From CAZTKP01 sp964614215 (GTDB lineage: Bacteria > UBP6 > UBA1177), in contig CAZTKP010000060.1 of assembly GCA_964614215.1 (NCBI GenBank), forward strand, positions 1-14,876: a stretch of DNA of 14,876 nucleotides, in the 5' to 3' direction. Shown in pieces: positions 7,974 through 14,732 of this stretch. Numbering within the stretch: the stretch's first letter is position 1; each line of letters starts with the position of its first letter. The notes beneath the pieces were generated by a model, which saw only the letters and a program-made list of their open reading frames with translations, had not been told where the DNA came from and ran no database searches. A program made the translations under genes and the position numbers.

Positions 7974-8002
7974 TTGAAAATAAAATCCCTTTCTGCTATT
8001 CT
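7974..8002 (+). promoter_or_regulatory. Promoter for the GGDEF-ankyrin gene pair
   Basis: TTGAAA (7974-7979) and TATTCT (7997-8002) are 17 nt apart in the 105-bp gap after the HAD gene. The predicted start is about 8009, leaving a leader of about 37 nt that contains a small hairpin before the start codon. Confidence 0.6.
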
Positions 8003-8024
8003 CTGAGCAGTAAAGGTTTTCAAA

Positions 8025-8048
8025 AGAGGCAGATAGCAATCTGAAATG
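8025..8048 (+). promoter_or_regulatory. Distant ribosome-binding site with a hairpin between it and the start codon
   Basis: The only good Shine-Dalgarno match (AGAGG, 8025-8029) is 16 nt from the ATG at 8046, which is too far. The intervening bases form CAGAT (8030-8034), loop AGCA, ATCTG (8039-8043). If this 5-bp hairpin folds, it brings AGAGG to within about 2 nt of the start. It may simply correct the spacing or may tune translation of the cyclase. Confidence 0.4.
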
Positions 8049-9488
8049 GATGAAAAAAAAAGAATAGCAAAGCTTGAAAAGGAGCTTGCGGAATATAAGA
8101 AAAAGCTGACCGCTATAGAAGCCTCTGTGAGAGATGAGTACCTTCATGCGGGAGACTGGATGACGGAGGCTCTCAAAAAACTTGTCTATTTTGCCGCAAT
8201 AGAGTTTCAGCCTGCCATGCTGGAGCACTTCCCTGAAAAAGCTGTTCAGTTCATTGCAGATGACTTTTTCGGGTATGCCTATACCGGCTTTTACTGTTTT
8301 GATACAGGCAATAAGTCTTGGAATCTGTTCGCGGACAAGGGTGAGAGAACTGTAGATGTTTCCAATATTCCCGAGTTTAAAGGCAGCGCGGTTTTTGAGG
8401 AAGAATATGAGGTGTTCAACTTCTTTGATGTGAGCGGGAAAAGCTACATGATGGTTGTTTCACTTGTCGGTAAGAACAAGAAATTTTCCGCTACAGATTA
8501 TTCTTTTCTGCAGCTGTACTTTTCACTGATGATATCCTTTTTCAGCATGAAGATCCTTGATAAGGAAATGCAGGATACTATCGTCGAGAATTCCAATATG
8601 AGAAACTCTGCAAGAATAATTACCGGACTTAAAGAAGAGCGGATTACACTTGAAGACAGTTTTATTGAGATTGTTCAGAGTTTAAATATAGAAGCTTTTG
8701 TTTTCGCAAGAAAGATGAAGTCAGCCGAAGGTCTGAAAATAGTTCTCGCCAATGGAATAAAGATCAGGAGCTGGGATGCTTTCCTTAAAATAATACATGA
8801 AAACGAGGATTATCTGGGACAGGACTGGTATATACTGCCGGTTATGGATGAAAACCTCATAGTTTACGGTGTAGCTGCATTCAGACTTTCTGCAAATGCC
8901 AATATCAGGGGAATTCAGGAGAGAGTTATTGAAGCTATTGTTCCTCAGATATCGACAGTTCTTTCACAGAAAAAATTCCATAAGGATTCGATAACAGATG
9001 CTCTTACCGGAGCCTATAACAGGCGCTTTATAATGAAAATGCTGGATGAAAGATATAAAAGATCCGAGATCGATGAAGATTATGAACTTTCAACGGCGAT
9101 GATCGATATTGATTACTTCAAGTCAGTAAACGATAACTACGGTCATCAGGCAGGAGATGAAGTTCTCAGAAAGATAGTTGCTGTCATGCTGAAAACTTTA
9201 AGAGAGGTCGATCTTGTAGGAAGATACGGAGGGGAGGAGTTCCTGATAATTATTTCAGCTGAAAAAAGGATTGCTCTGAGGGTCTGTGAGAGAATTAGAA
9301 AAGCCGTTGAGGCAATGAAAATAGAGTGGGAATCCAAAGAGATCTGGGTAACGGTGTCTATCGGTGTTACATCTTGTAATGATGGTGCCAGAACGGCCGA
9401 TGAACTTATAGCAATGTCGGATCTGGCTCTTTACGAGGCAAAGGATCAGGGAAGAAATAGAGTGATAGAATATAAAATGAGGGACTGA
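8046..9488 (+). CDS. Cytosolic diguanylate cyclase (GGDEF) with N-terminal coiled coil and sensory-type region
   Basis: This 480-residue protein has no signal peptide or membrane helix. It starts with a coiled coil (about 2-28: KKRIAKLEKELAEYKKKL). Two mixed alpha/beta stretches follow (about 35-165 and 175-305) with a GAF-like look but no clear ligand motif. The C-terminal GGDEF domain (about 313-478) contains DALTGAYNRR (318-327), FKSVNDNYGHQAGDEVL, the active-site motif GGEEF (395-399) and the product-inhibition RxxD I-site (386-389) exactly five residues before it. It should therefore make c-di-GMP from two GTP and be feedback-inhibited. The stop overlaps the next start as TGATG, so the ankyrin protein is translationally coupled. 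The sensed signal is unknown. Confidence 0.92.
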   Translation: MDEKKRIAKLEKELAEYKKKLTAIEASVRDEYLHAGDWMTEALKKLVYFAAIEFQPAMLEHFPEKAVQFIADDFFGYAYTGFYCFDTGNKSWNLFADKGERTVDVSNIPEFKGSAVFEEEYEVFNFFDVSGKSYMMVVSLVGKNKKFSATDYSFLQLYFSLMISFFSMKILDKEMQDTIVENSNMRNSARIITGLKEERITLEDSFIEIVQSLNIEAFVFARKMKSAEGLKIVLANGIKIRSWDAFLKIIHENEDYLGQDWYILPVMDENLIVYGVAAFRLSANANIRGIQERVIEAIVPQISTVLSQKKFHKDSITDALTGAYNRRFIMKMLDERYKRSEIDEDYELSTAMIDIDYFKSVNDNYGHQAGDEVLRKIVAVMLKTLREVDLVGRYGGEEFLIIISAEKRIALRVCERIRKAVEAMKIEWESKEIWVTVSIGVTSCNDGARTADELIAMSDLALYEAKDQGRNRVIEYKMRD

Positions 9489-10597
9489 TGTTTAGGACTT
9501 TCACAGCACTGTTTGTGTTATTATTCACATTGTCAATTTATGCAGGAGAGATGACAGAAGCCGATAACGAACTTCTCTTCGCAGTTCAGGCTATGAATAT
9601 TGCAAAGGCACGTGCGGCGATTAGAAAAGGCGGAAATGTCAACGGGGTCGATGATGACGGATGGCCTCTTTTTATTTCAGCGGTGAACAGCAACAGTGCG
9701 GCAATGGTCAACCTTTTTATGAGGAGCGGTGTAAAGGTTGATATAACCGGGCCTGATGGAAAAACTCCTCTGATGCATGCTCTTAGCGGTCAAAGTTTTA
9801 AGATAGCATATAAGCTGATAGGGGCCGGAGCATCTTTGAAGAAAAAGGATGCTACCGGTAAAACTGTCATGATGTATGCAGCTGAAGCCGGGAAATCTGA
9901 TATCGTCAGAAAGGCGATCAAAAAAGGTGCCGATGTCTACGCAAAAGACAATAGTGGAAGAAGTGCTCTGAACTTTGCTATGGGCCAGAGAGATAAGAGA
10001 CTGATAAAATTTCTGGGACAGTATGAGGTCCTTCCGACAGATTTTCTTTTTGCAGTGGAAGCTGGAAATACAGTTAAGGCTAGGACATTGTTGAGAAAAG
10101 GGGTTAGCCCTAATCTTAAGAACGAGAGCGGGGAACCGCCTCTTTTCGTAGCAATAAGAAACAAAGACAGAATGATGCTGAAACTGCTCCTTGAGTTTGA
10201 TGCGGATGTTAATTTTAAGAACAGTCAGGGCTATACTATCCTTATGTATTGTATCGCGAAAAAACAGGTCGATCTTGCTAAAGAACTTTTAAAATACGGT
10301 GGTCTTGCGGATTTTAATTTTAAGTATGCCGAGGGAAAGACAGCTCTGATGATATCCATTCTAACAAAGGATAGGAGATTCATTAAATCGATCCTTAAGT
10401 TCAGACAGAATGTCAACGCCAGAGACAACTATGGAAACACAGCTCTTATCTATGCGGCAGGTGTCGGGATGGGCGACATCGTAAAGGAGCTGCTGAAGAA
10501 AGGTGCCAAAAAAGATATCAAGAGAAAGGATGGAAGAACGGCGCTGGATATTGCCAAGGCGAAGAACTACATTTATATCCAGAAACTTCTTAAATAA
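9488..10597 (+). CDS. Secreted/periplasmic ankyrin-repeat protein
   Basis: This 369-residue protein has a clear signal peptide (MFRTFTALFVLLFTLSIYA, cleavage near residue 19). The rest is about ten ankyrin repeats, e.g. DGKTPLMHALSG, TGKTVMMYAAEAGKSDIVRKAIKKGADV, YGNTALIYAAGVGMGDIVKELLKKGA. Ankyrin stacks bind proteins; the partner is unknown. The array is two related blocks: LLFAVQ..NIAKARAAIRKG (from residue 29) recurs as FLFAVEAGNTVKARTLLRKG (from 186), an offset of 157 residues. Start ATG 9488 shares its A with the stop of the GGDEF gene, so the two are probably coexpressed even though one product is cytosolic and the other exported. The stop lies inside the tail of the convergent transglutaminase-like gene (8-bp overlap), with no obvious terminator. 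Confidence 0.9.
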   Translation: MFRTFTALFVLLFTLSIYAGEMTEADNELLFAVQAMNIAKARAAIRKGGNVNGVDDDGWPLFISAVNSNSAAMVNLFMRSGVKVDITGPDGKTPLMHALSGQSFKIAYKLIGAGASLKKKDATGKTVMMYAAEAGKSDIVRKAIKKGADVYAKDNSGRSALNFAMGQRDKRLIKFLGQYEVLPTDFLFAVEAGNTVKARTLLRKGVSPNLKNESGEPPLFVAIRNKDRMMLKLLLEFDADVNFKNSQGYTILMYCIAKKQVDLAKELLKYGGLADFNFKYAEGKTALMISILTKDRRFIKSILKFRQNVNARDNYGNTALIYAAGVGMGDIVKELLKKGAKKDIKRKDGRTALDIAKAKNYIYIQKLLK

Positions 10598-13322
10598 GAG
10601 TCAGGGAACACCCGTCACTTTTTTTATCAGGATCATCATTTTCATCAGAATCGTCAGTGTCATCTGAATCGTCATTTTCCTGATCACTTTCAACTACTAT
10701 CTCGCCCGCAGTAATGGCTTGAGTGCCTGGAACAAAGACGGCATAATAGACTTTTTCTTCTGAAACTGAAACTGTGGCCGGAAGATCTTCCACGCTGATA
10801 GATCTTACAGCTGATGCGATACCGTTTTCCTTAAACTTACTAAACTGATCCTCTTCGAAAATATGGACCGTCCCCGATATCTTTTCAAGAGCTTTAAAGA
10901 CAAGACCTTCGTTAAAAGGATTTGTGTGGGTTAAGAACTGTGATGCCGCCAGATCAACTGTTATGTCGAGTGTTCCTTCCTGCGCAGATTCGTTTTCGGT
11001 TATGGAAGTCTCTATGGCCGAAGGGAGTTTCATCGTGAGTTTTGCTGTGTATTCAAATTCAGATCCGGGAGTTGCATCTTCCGCTGAAATTATCTTTTCA
11101 ACCTGCTGAAGTCCCGGATAGATCCCGATACTGTCGGAAATTATCTGAATATAGATATTTCTGGCGTCTCCTGTAATGAGAGTAGCTTTGCCGAATTCAT
11201 TTGTGCTGGTTGCTCCTGCAATTGTGAGCTGAGAGGAGTCGTAGTAGCTTTCAGTTGCAATAAGTACAGCCGCATCGGGAACACCTTTGCCTTCAGAGTC
11301 AAGAACAGTAAGTTCTGTGGAAACAGTATCTGTATACGTTGAAGTTCTGTTAAAGAACTGGTGGTCTCCGCGCCATGCATAGACATAACTGATGTCCTTT
11401 CCTCCGTCGAATTTCTTTTCCATACAGATCTTTCCCACAGTGCCGTAATCCTGACTGTAGTTTGACCATGCACTCTGCATCGGCATCCAACCGTCCGGAG
11501 TCCATATTTCGTTCCAGACATGGTCTTCGGCGGAGTTGTTGACGTTAATTACCGGTATAAGTGCGGTTTTCATTGCTGCACCTGTTATATCCTGGTTCTC
11601 TCCGCAGTTTCCGTAGTGGTTATAGGCAACACGCACGGCCTGGATCGCTCTTTCGACCTTTTCTGATGTCAGGTTCATCTCTGAAATATTTCTCTGCATA
11701 TTCAGTCCGATCCAGTCACCGGTCTTTTCGATCGCACAGGCATCTTTATTTAAAGGTATTTCTCCTTCAAGGTAATAGGGCTCAATACTGCTTTCGTAAT
11801 AAAAAGACGTGTTCTTAAGATGATCTTTCAGTACCGGATGTCCTGAAAGTCTGAAATTTTCTGCTTCACCTGAATTTTTCTCACATTTTACACCTCCGGG
11901 GAGTTCAAGAGAGCATGGATCACTTTCCTCGGAGTGCAGGAACATCATTACTGAACCTCCCTGAGCTGCAAAGATATCAAAAGAAGCCTTCATTTCAGAG
12001 ATCTTTGTATAGAAAGCACTGCTCATGGAAGGTGGAATGATAACTTTTCCAGCATTGAGTGTGTATGAAGTATTACCATCATTTTCCGTTGTTGTAAAAA
12101 GCACGTTTTCGTTGAGATCGTCTATAAGAACATACTCATAATTTGAAAGATAAAATTCGATGTTGTCCTGGAGAAACTGTGCCGAAGTTTCATTTTCAAG
12201 AATGAGCACGACCTTTCCTTTTAAAGAGCAGTAGCCGTTCCCGTATGCCGTAAGATTGGCTAAAGCAAGCTTGCTGTTAACTGATTCCATGTCCAGACCC
12301 ACGGCAAGGATGTTTCCACTGCCTGTAAATGTTTCTGTCATGCAGGATCCGGAGGAAGAAGATACAAGATCAAGATGGTCATTTTCATTATCGGAAAATA
12401 TGACAGGGCAGGAAAAAGTCCCATCAGGCATTTGAAATTTTTCTTCATCTACCTTCCAGTCGTTTCGAAAAACATAATGTCCCGAATAACTTTCTGAAGC
12501 GGGATTTCCGTAAAAGAAGTTTGTCCTGAAATCGGTGCCCTCGTCTGTAAAAATATTTTCTGAGGGACTGAAATTTCCCAGAACTTCGCTGTCAAGACGG
12601 GGGTGAACGATGAAAGCGTAGTAAAGCCATGGATCCAGTTCTATGTCTTTAATTTCCGAACCTTCCTTTACTTTAAGAGAAACAGTGGTGAGCTCACCAG
12701 TTTCTTCAGTTCCTTTTTCTATTAATTCCGCATATTCAAGTTCCGATGAAGATTCATAGAGAGTCTTTACACTTTGCAGGATCATTTCGGGCGAAAAATC
12801 CGCCTGTTCAAGTTCTGCAGGCGAACTGAATGCAATGACAAAGAAAAGCTCATCGAGAAAATGCAGGTTTTCTTCGTTTTCAGCTATTTTTGCTAATCTA
12901 TTGATAAGATTCTGGCGAGTTTCTTCACTTAACTCATTAATAGTCAGTGCAAACCTGGATCTTGCCCAGAAAGGCACGTTGCTTATGGACTCTTCCCACT
13001 TGATATCATTGTTGTTCAAAGTTTCAGCGGATCCGTTTTTTAAGTCTATTTTTCTATATAAAAAGCCCTTCTGGTCGCAGGTGGCGGGAGAATTGGCCGG
13101 TTTGTCAATAAAATAACTGAAGTCTTTTTCAGGTTCCGCCGGGTCTTCATTAACCACTATGCTGTCAGCTTTAAACACTGCATGTTTTTTTGTAACAGAG
13201 TCGGTTCTGTCCAGGATCTCCACTTTTTTATCGGTGGATAAAGTTTTAGATTCAAGCTGCTCAATGTTAGGACCAGAGGCTGTAACAGTCCACAGGATCA
13301 TTACGGCTGTTAATTTGATCAT
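10590..13322 (-). CDS. Large exported transglutaminase-like protein with Asp-rich C-terminal tail
   Basis: This 910-residue protein starts with a short signal peptide (MIKLTAVMILWTVTASG). Residues about 20-560 are unrecognised extracytoplasmic sequence. A transglutaminase/protease-like core follows, with nucleophile C573 in YGNCGENQDITGAA and H601 in EDHVWNEIW; the usual Asp position in GW-x-P-x-D is Gln616 (GWMPMQSAW). Next come a carboxypeptidase-regulatory/Ig-like beta segment (ELTVLDSEGKGVPDAAVLI, about 660-740) and further beta-type sequence. It ends in an Asp/Ser-rich acidic linker and GCSLTLI. The superfamily includes cross-linking enzymes, cysteine proteases and deglycosylases, and the reaction here cannot be assigned. 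GAGAGA precedes the ATG, 21 nt after the stop of the Glu-Pro/TPR gene, so the two form an operon. The domain call is good and activity uncertain. Confidence 0.85.
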   Translation of the reverse strand: MIKLTAVMILWTVTASGPNIEQLESKTLSTDKKVEILDRTDSVTKKHAVFKADSIVVNEDPAEPEKDFSYFIDKPANSPATCDQKGFLYRKIDLKNGSAETLNNNDIKWEESISNVPFWARSRFALTINELSEETRQNLINRLAKIAENEENLHFLDELFFVIAFSSPAELEQADFSPEMILQSVKTLYESSSELEYAELIEKGTEETGELTTVSLKVKEGSEIKDIELDPWLYYAFIVHPRLDSEVLGNFSPSENIFTDEGTDFRTNFFYGNPASESYSGHYVFRNDWKVDEEKFQMPDGTFSCPVIFSDNENDHLDLVSSSSGSCMTETFTGSGNILAVGLDMESVNSKLALANLTAYGNGYCSLKGKVVLILENETSAQFLQDNIEFYLSNYEYVLIDDLNENVLFTTTENDGNTSYTLNAGKVIIPPSMSSAFYTKISEMKASFDIFAAQGGSVMMFLHSEESDPCSLELPGGVKCEKNSGEAENFRLSGHPVLKDHLKNTSFYYESSIEPYYLEGEIPLNKDACAIEKTGDWIGLNMQRNISEMNLTSEKVERAIQAVRVAYNHYGNCGENQDITGAAMKTALIPVINVNNSAEDHVWNEIWTPDGWMPMQSAWSNYSQDYGTVGKICMEKKFDGGKDISYVYAWRGDHQFFNRTSTYTDTVSTELTVLDSEGKGVPDAAVLIATESYYDSSQLTIAGATSTNEFGKATLITGDARNIYIQIISDSIGIYPGLQQVEKIISAEDATPGSEFEYTAKLTMKLPSAIETSITENESAQEGTLDITVDLAASQFLTHTNPFNEGLVFKALEKISGTVHIFEEDQFSKFKENGIASAVRSISVEDLPATVSVSEEKVYYAVFVPGTQAITAGEIVVESDQENDDSDDTDDSDENDDPDKKSDGCSLTLI

Positions 13323-13343
13323 TTTTCTCTCTATTACTGTAAA

Positions 13344-14498
13344 TTAAAGATTTTTCAGGATAGCTTCGATCTCGACTCTGTCAGGAGCATCCGGTTTTAG
13401 CTGTAGATATTTCTGATAATGTGTTTTAGCGCTTTTCTTTTTTCCCATCATATTGTAAGCCTCTGCAAGACCCAGGTGTGCTCCTGCACTTTTCGGAGAT
13501 CTGGCAATAGCTGATTTAAATGTCTTTACTGCCTGTCCGTTCTGTCCCTGGTCAAGATATGCCCATCCTTTTTTTATTAAAGCCGCTACACCGCCGCCGC
13601 TTCTTTTTTTGGCTTTTTTAGCCTTTTTCTTTTTACGAACTTTCTTTTCAGGTTTTTTCTCTTCCGCCTTTTTTTCTTCTTCCGCAGTTCTCTCTTCTTT
13701 TACGTCCTTATTTTCAGGAGTAGCTTCAGGTTTGGCTTCAGGTTCGGGCTGAGGTTCCGGTTCCGGCACAGATTCTTCCGGAATCGCCATTACTCTTTTT
13801 GCCTCTTCTTTATTGTTGAAGAGCAGAAAATAGGCAACTACCGCTACAGCCGCAAGCACAAGCACAGCTACGATCACTTTAATTTTGCCGCCGCTTTTTA
13901 TATACGGTTCATCGTCAATATCAAAAAAAGAAGGATCAAATTCCGAGCCTTCCTCTTTTGTATCATCAACGGAAACTTCATCTTCAGGACTGACCGTAGG
14001 AGTCATTTTATGCTCGTACTCAGGTTCTGGCTCAGGTTCCGGTTCAGGCTCAGGTTCCGGCTCAGGTTCCGGCTCAGGTTCCGGTTCCGGTTCAGGTTCC
14101 GGCTCAGGTTCCGGCTCAGGTTCCGGCTCAGGTTCCGGCTCAGGTTCCGGTTCAGGCTCAGGTTCAGGTTCAGGTTCAGGTTCAGGTTCCGGCTCAGGTT
14201 CCGGCTCAGGTTCCGGCTCAGGTTCCGGTTCAGGTTCCGGTTCCGGCTCAGGTTCAGGTTCAGGTTCAGGTTCAGGTTCTGGCTCTGGCTCAAGAGCTTT
14301 AAAGAACGGCTGAAGCAGCTCTATCTCATTCAACTCATTCCAGTCTTTTCCATTTTTTGAGAAAAAATCGCTGCCGGATATTTCTCTAAGTACAATTTTC
14401 TGCTGAAGTTGAGCTAATGACTTAATTATTGTTATAGTCTCATCATGCTTTTTTACTAGAAGGTCTTGAAAAAAGTTTTCGTTGTAGTTATGAGTCAT
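13344..14498 (-). CDS. Glu-Pro repeat membrane protein with C-terminal TPR
   Basis: This 384-residue protein has a predicted order of: cytosolic head (1-69); 45 uninterrupted Glu-Pro dipeptides plus one Glu (70-160); an acidic linker; one transmembrane helix (about 208-228, VIVAVLVLAAVAVVAYFLLF); a second Pro/Glu-rich stretch; a Lys-rich block; and a TPR region (about 310-380: GWAYLDQGQNGQAVKTFKSAI...AHLGLAEAYNMMGKKKSAKTHYQKYLQLKP). There is no signal peptide, so the N-terminus and the long Glu-Pro rod are probably cytoplasmic and the TPR periplasmic; this orientation is inference. TonB-like proteins also have EP/KP spacers, but after the membrane helix. GGAGG lies 5 nt before the ATG at 14496-14498; an in-frame TTG at 14508-14510 is part of that ribosome-binding region. 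First gene of an operon with the transglutaminase-like gene. Confidence 0.85.
   Translation of the reverse strand: MTHNYNENFFQDLLVKKHDETITIIKSLAQLQQKIVLREISGSDFFSKNGKDWNELNEIELLQPFFKALEPEPEPEPEPEPEPEPEPEPEPEPEPEPEPEPEPEPEPEPEPEPEPEPEPEPEPEPEPEPEPEPEPEPEPEPEPEPEPEPEPEPEPEPEPEYEHKMTPTVSPEDEVSVDDTKEEGSEFDPSFFDIDDEPYIKSGGKIKVIVAVLVLAAVAVVAYFLLFNNKEEAKRVMAIPEESVPEPEPQPEPEAKPEATPENKDVKEERTAEEEKKAEEKKPEKKVRKKKKAKKAKKRSGGGVAALIKKGWAYLDQGQNGQAVKTFKSAIARSPKSAGAHLGLAEAYNMMGKKKSAKTHYQKYLQLKPDAPDRVEIEAILKNL
14019..14291. repeat. 45-unit hexanucleotide tandem repeat encoding (Glu-Pro)45
   Basis: 273 bp of degenerate 6-bp units (plus strand GGTTCC, GGCTCA, GGTTCA, with GGTTCT/GGCTCT/TGG variants at the ends) encode E(PE)45 on the minus strand. 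Gain or loss of whole units keeps the frame. The units are synonymous variants rather than identical copies, with runs of the 12-bp pair GGCTCA-GGTTCC, which points to repeated local duplication. Confidence 0.95.
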
Positions 14499-14524
14499 AT
14501 TTTCCTCCAATTACTGTTGCATAG

Positions 14525-14553
14525 AGGATATAAAAAATTAAAAAATTTGTCAA
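14525..14553 (-). promoter_or_regulatory. Promoter for the Glu-Pro/TPR - transglutaminase-like operon
   Basis: On the minus strand, -35 TTGACA (14548-14553, full consensus) and -10 TATCCT (14525-14530) have a 17-nt, very AT-rich spacer. The predicted start is near 14518, about 20 nt before the ATG. A palindrome overlaps the -35 box. Confidence 0.65.
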
Positions 14554-14562
14554 TTATTGACA
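14548..14562. promoter_or_regulatory. Perfect 15-bp palindrome over the -35 box (candidate operator)
   Basis: TGTCAATTATTGACA has two perfect 7-bp arms about one central base. Its left half is the minus-strand -35 element, so a dimeric regulator bound here would compete with RNA polymerase. The right half also gives a TTGACA on the plus strand, but no -10 box is found at correct spacing there. No regulator could be assigned. Confidence 0.5.
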
Positions 14563-14697
14563 GTCGTTTGAAAAAAGAGCCAATAGAGTAGTATCAAAAA
14601 GAGCTTTTCTGTGTATTAAATAAGAAACAATATGAATATCGAAGAAAATGAAATTCGTTAATGAAAACAAAAATTAATAAAAATTATTGGAACCTTG

Positions 14698-14726
14698 TTG
14701 ACAAATAAAAAAGAAACAAGTATATT
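14698..14726 (+). promoter_or_regulatory. Near-consensus sigma70 promoter of the structured RNA
   Basis: TTGACA (14698-14703, full consensus) and TATATT (14721-14726, 5 of 6) are exactly 17 nt apart. A-tracts upstream (about 14664-14690) resemble an UP element. The predicted start is near 14733. Strong, apparently unregulated promoters of this kind usually serve stable RNAs. The stretch 14563-14697 otherwise holds no gene I can support. Confidence 0.75.
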
Positions 14727-14732
14727 CAGTTA

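Noticed and set aside
10598..10630. Terminator for the ankyrin gene (GGGAACACCC followed by T7)
   Set aside because: The stem is only 3 bp and separated from the T-run, which is explained by Lys codons of the opposite-strand gene.
13885..14313. Plus-strand 142-codon frame with a long Ser-Gly tract
   Set aside because: It is the antisense reading of the Glu-Pro hexamer repeat; a stop-free frame is expected there and no ribosome-binding site supports it.
14003..14360. Other frames through the hexamer tract giving Arg-Phe/Leu or Asn-Leu/Ser-Arg alternations
   Set aside because: These are reading-frame by-products of the same 6-bp repeat, with no start signals and no domain.
14627..14661. Mini-ORF of nine codons starting ATGAATATC
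   Set aside because: It has no Shine-Dalgarno sequence, is very short and lies in AT-rich DNA where such frames are common.
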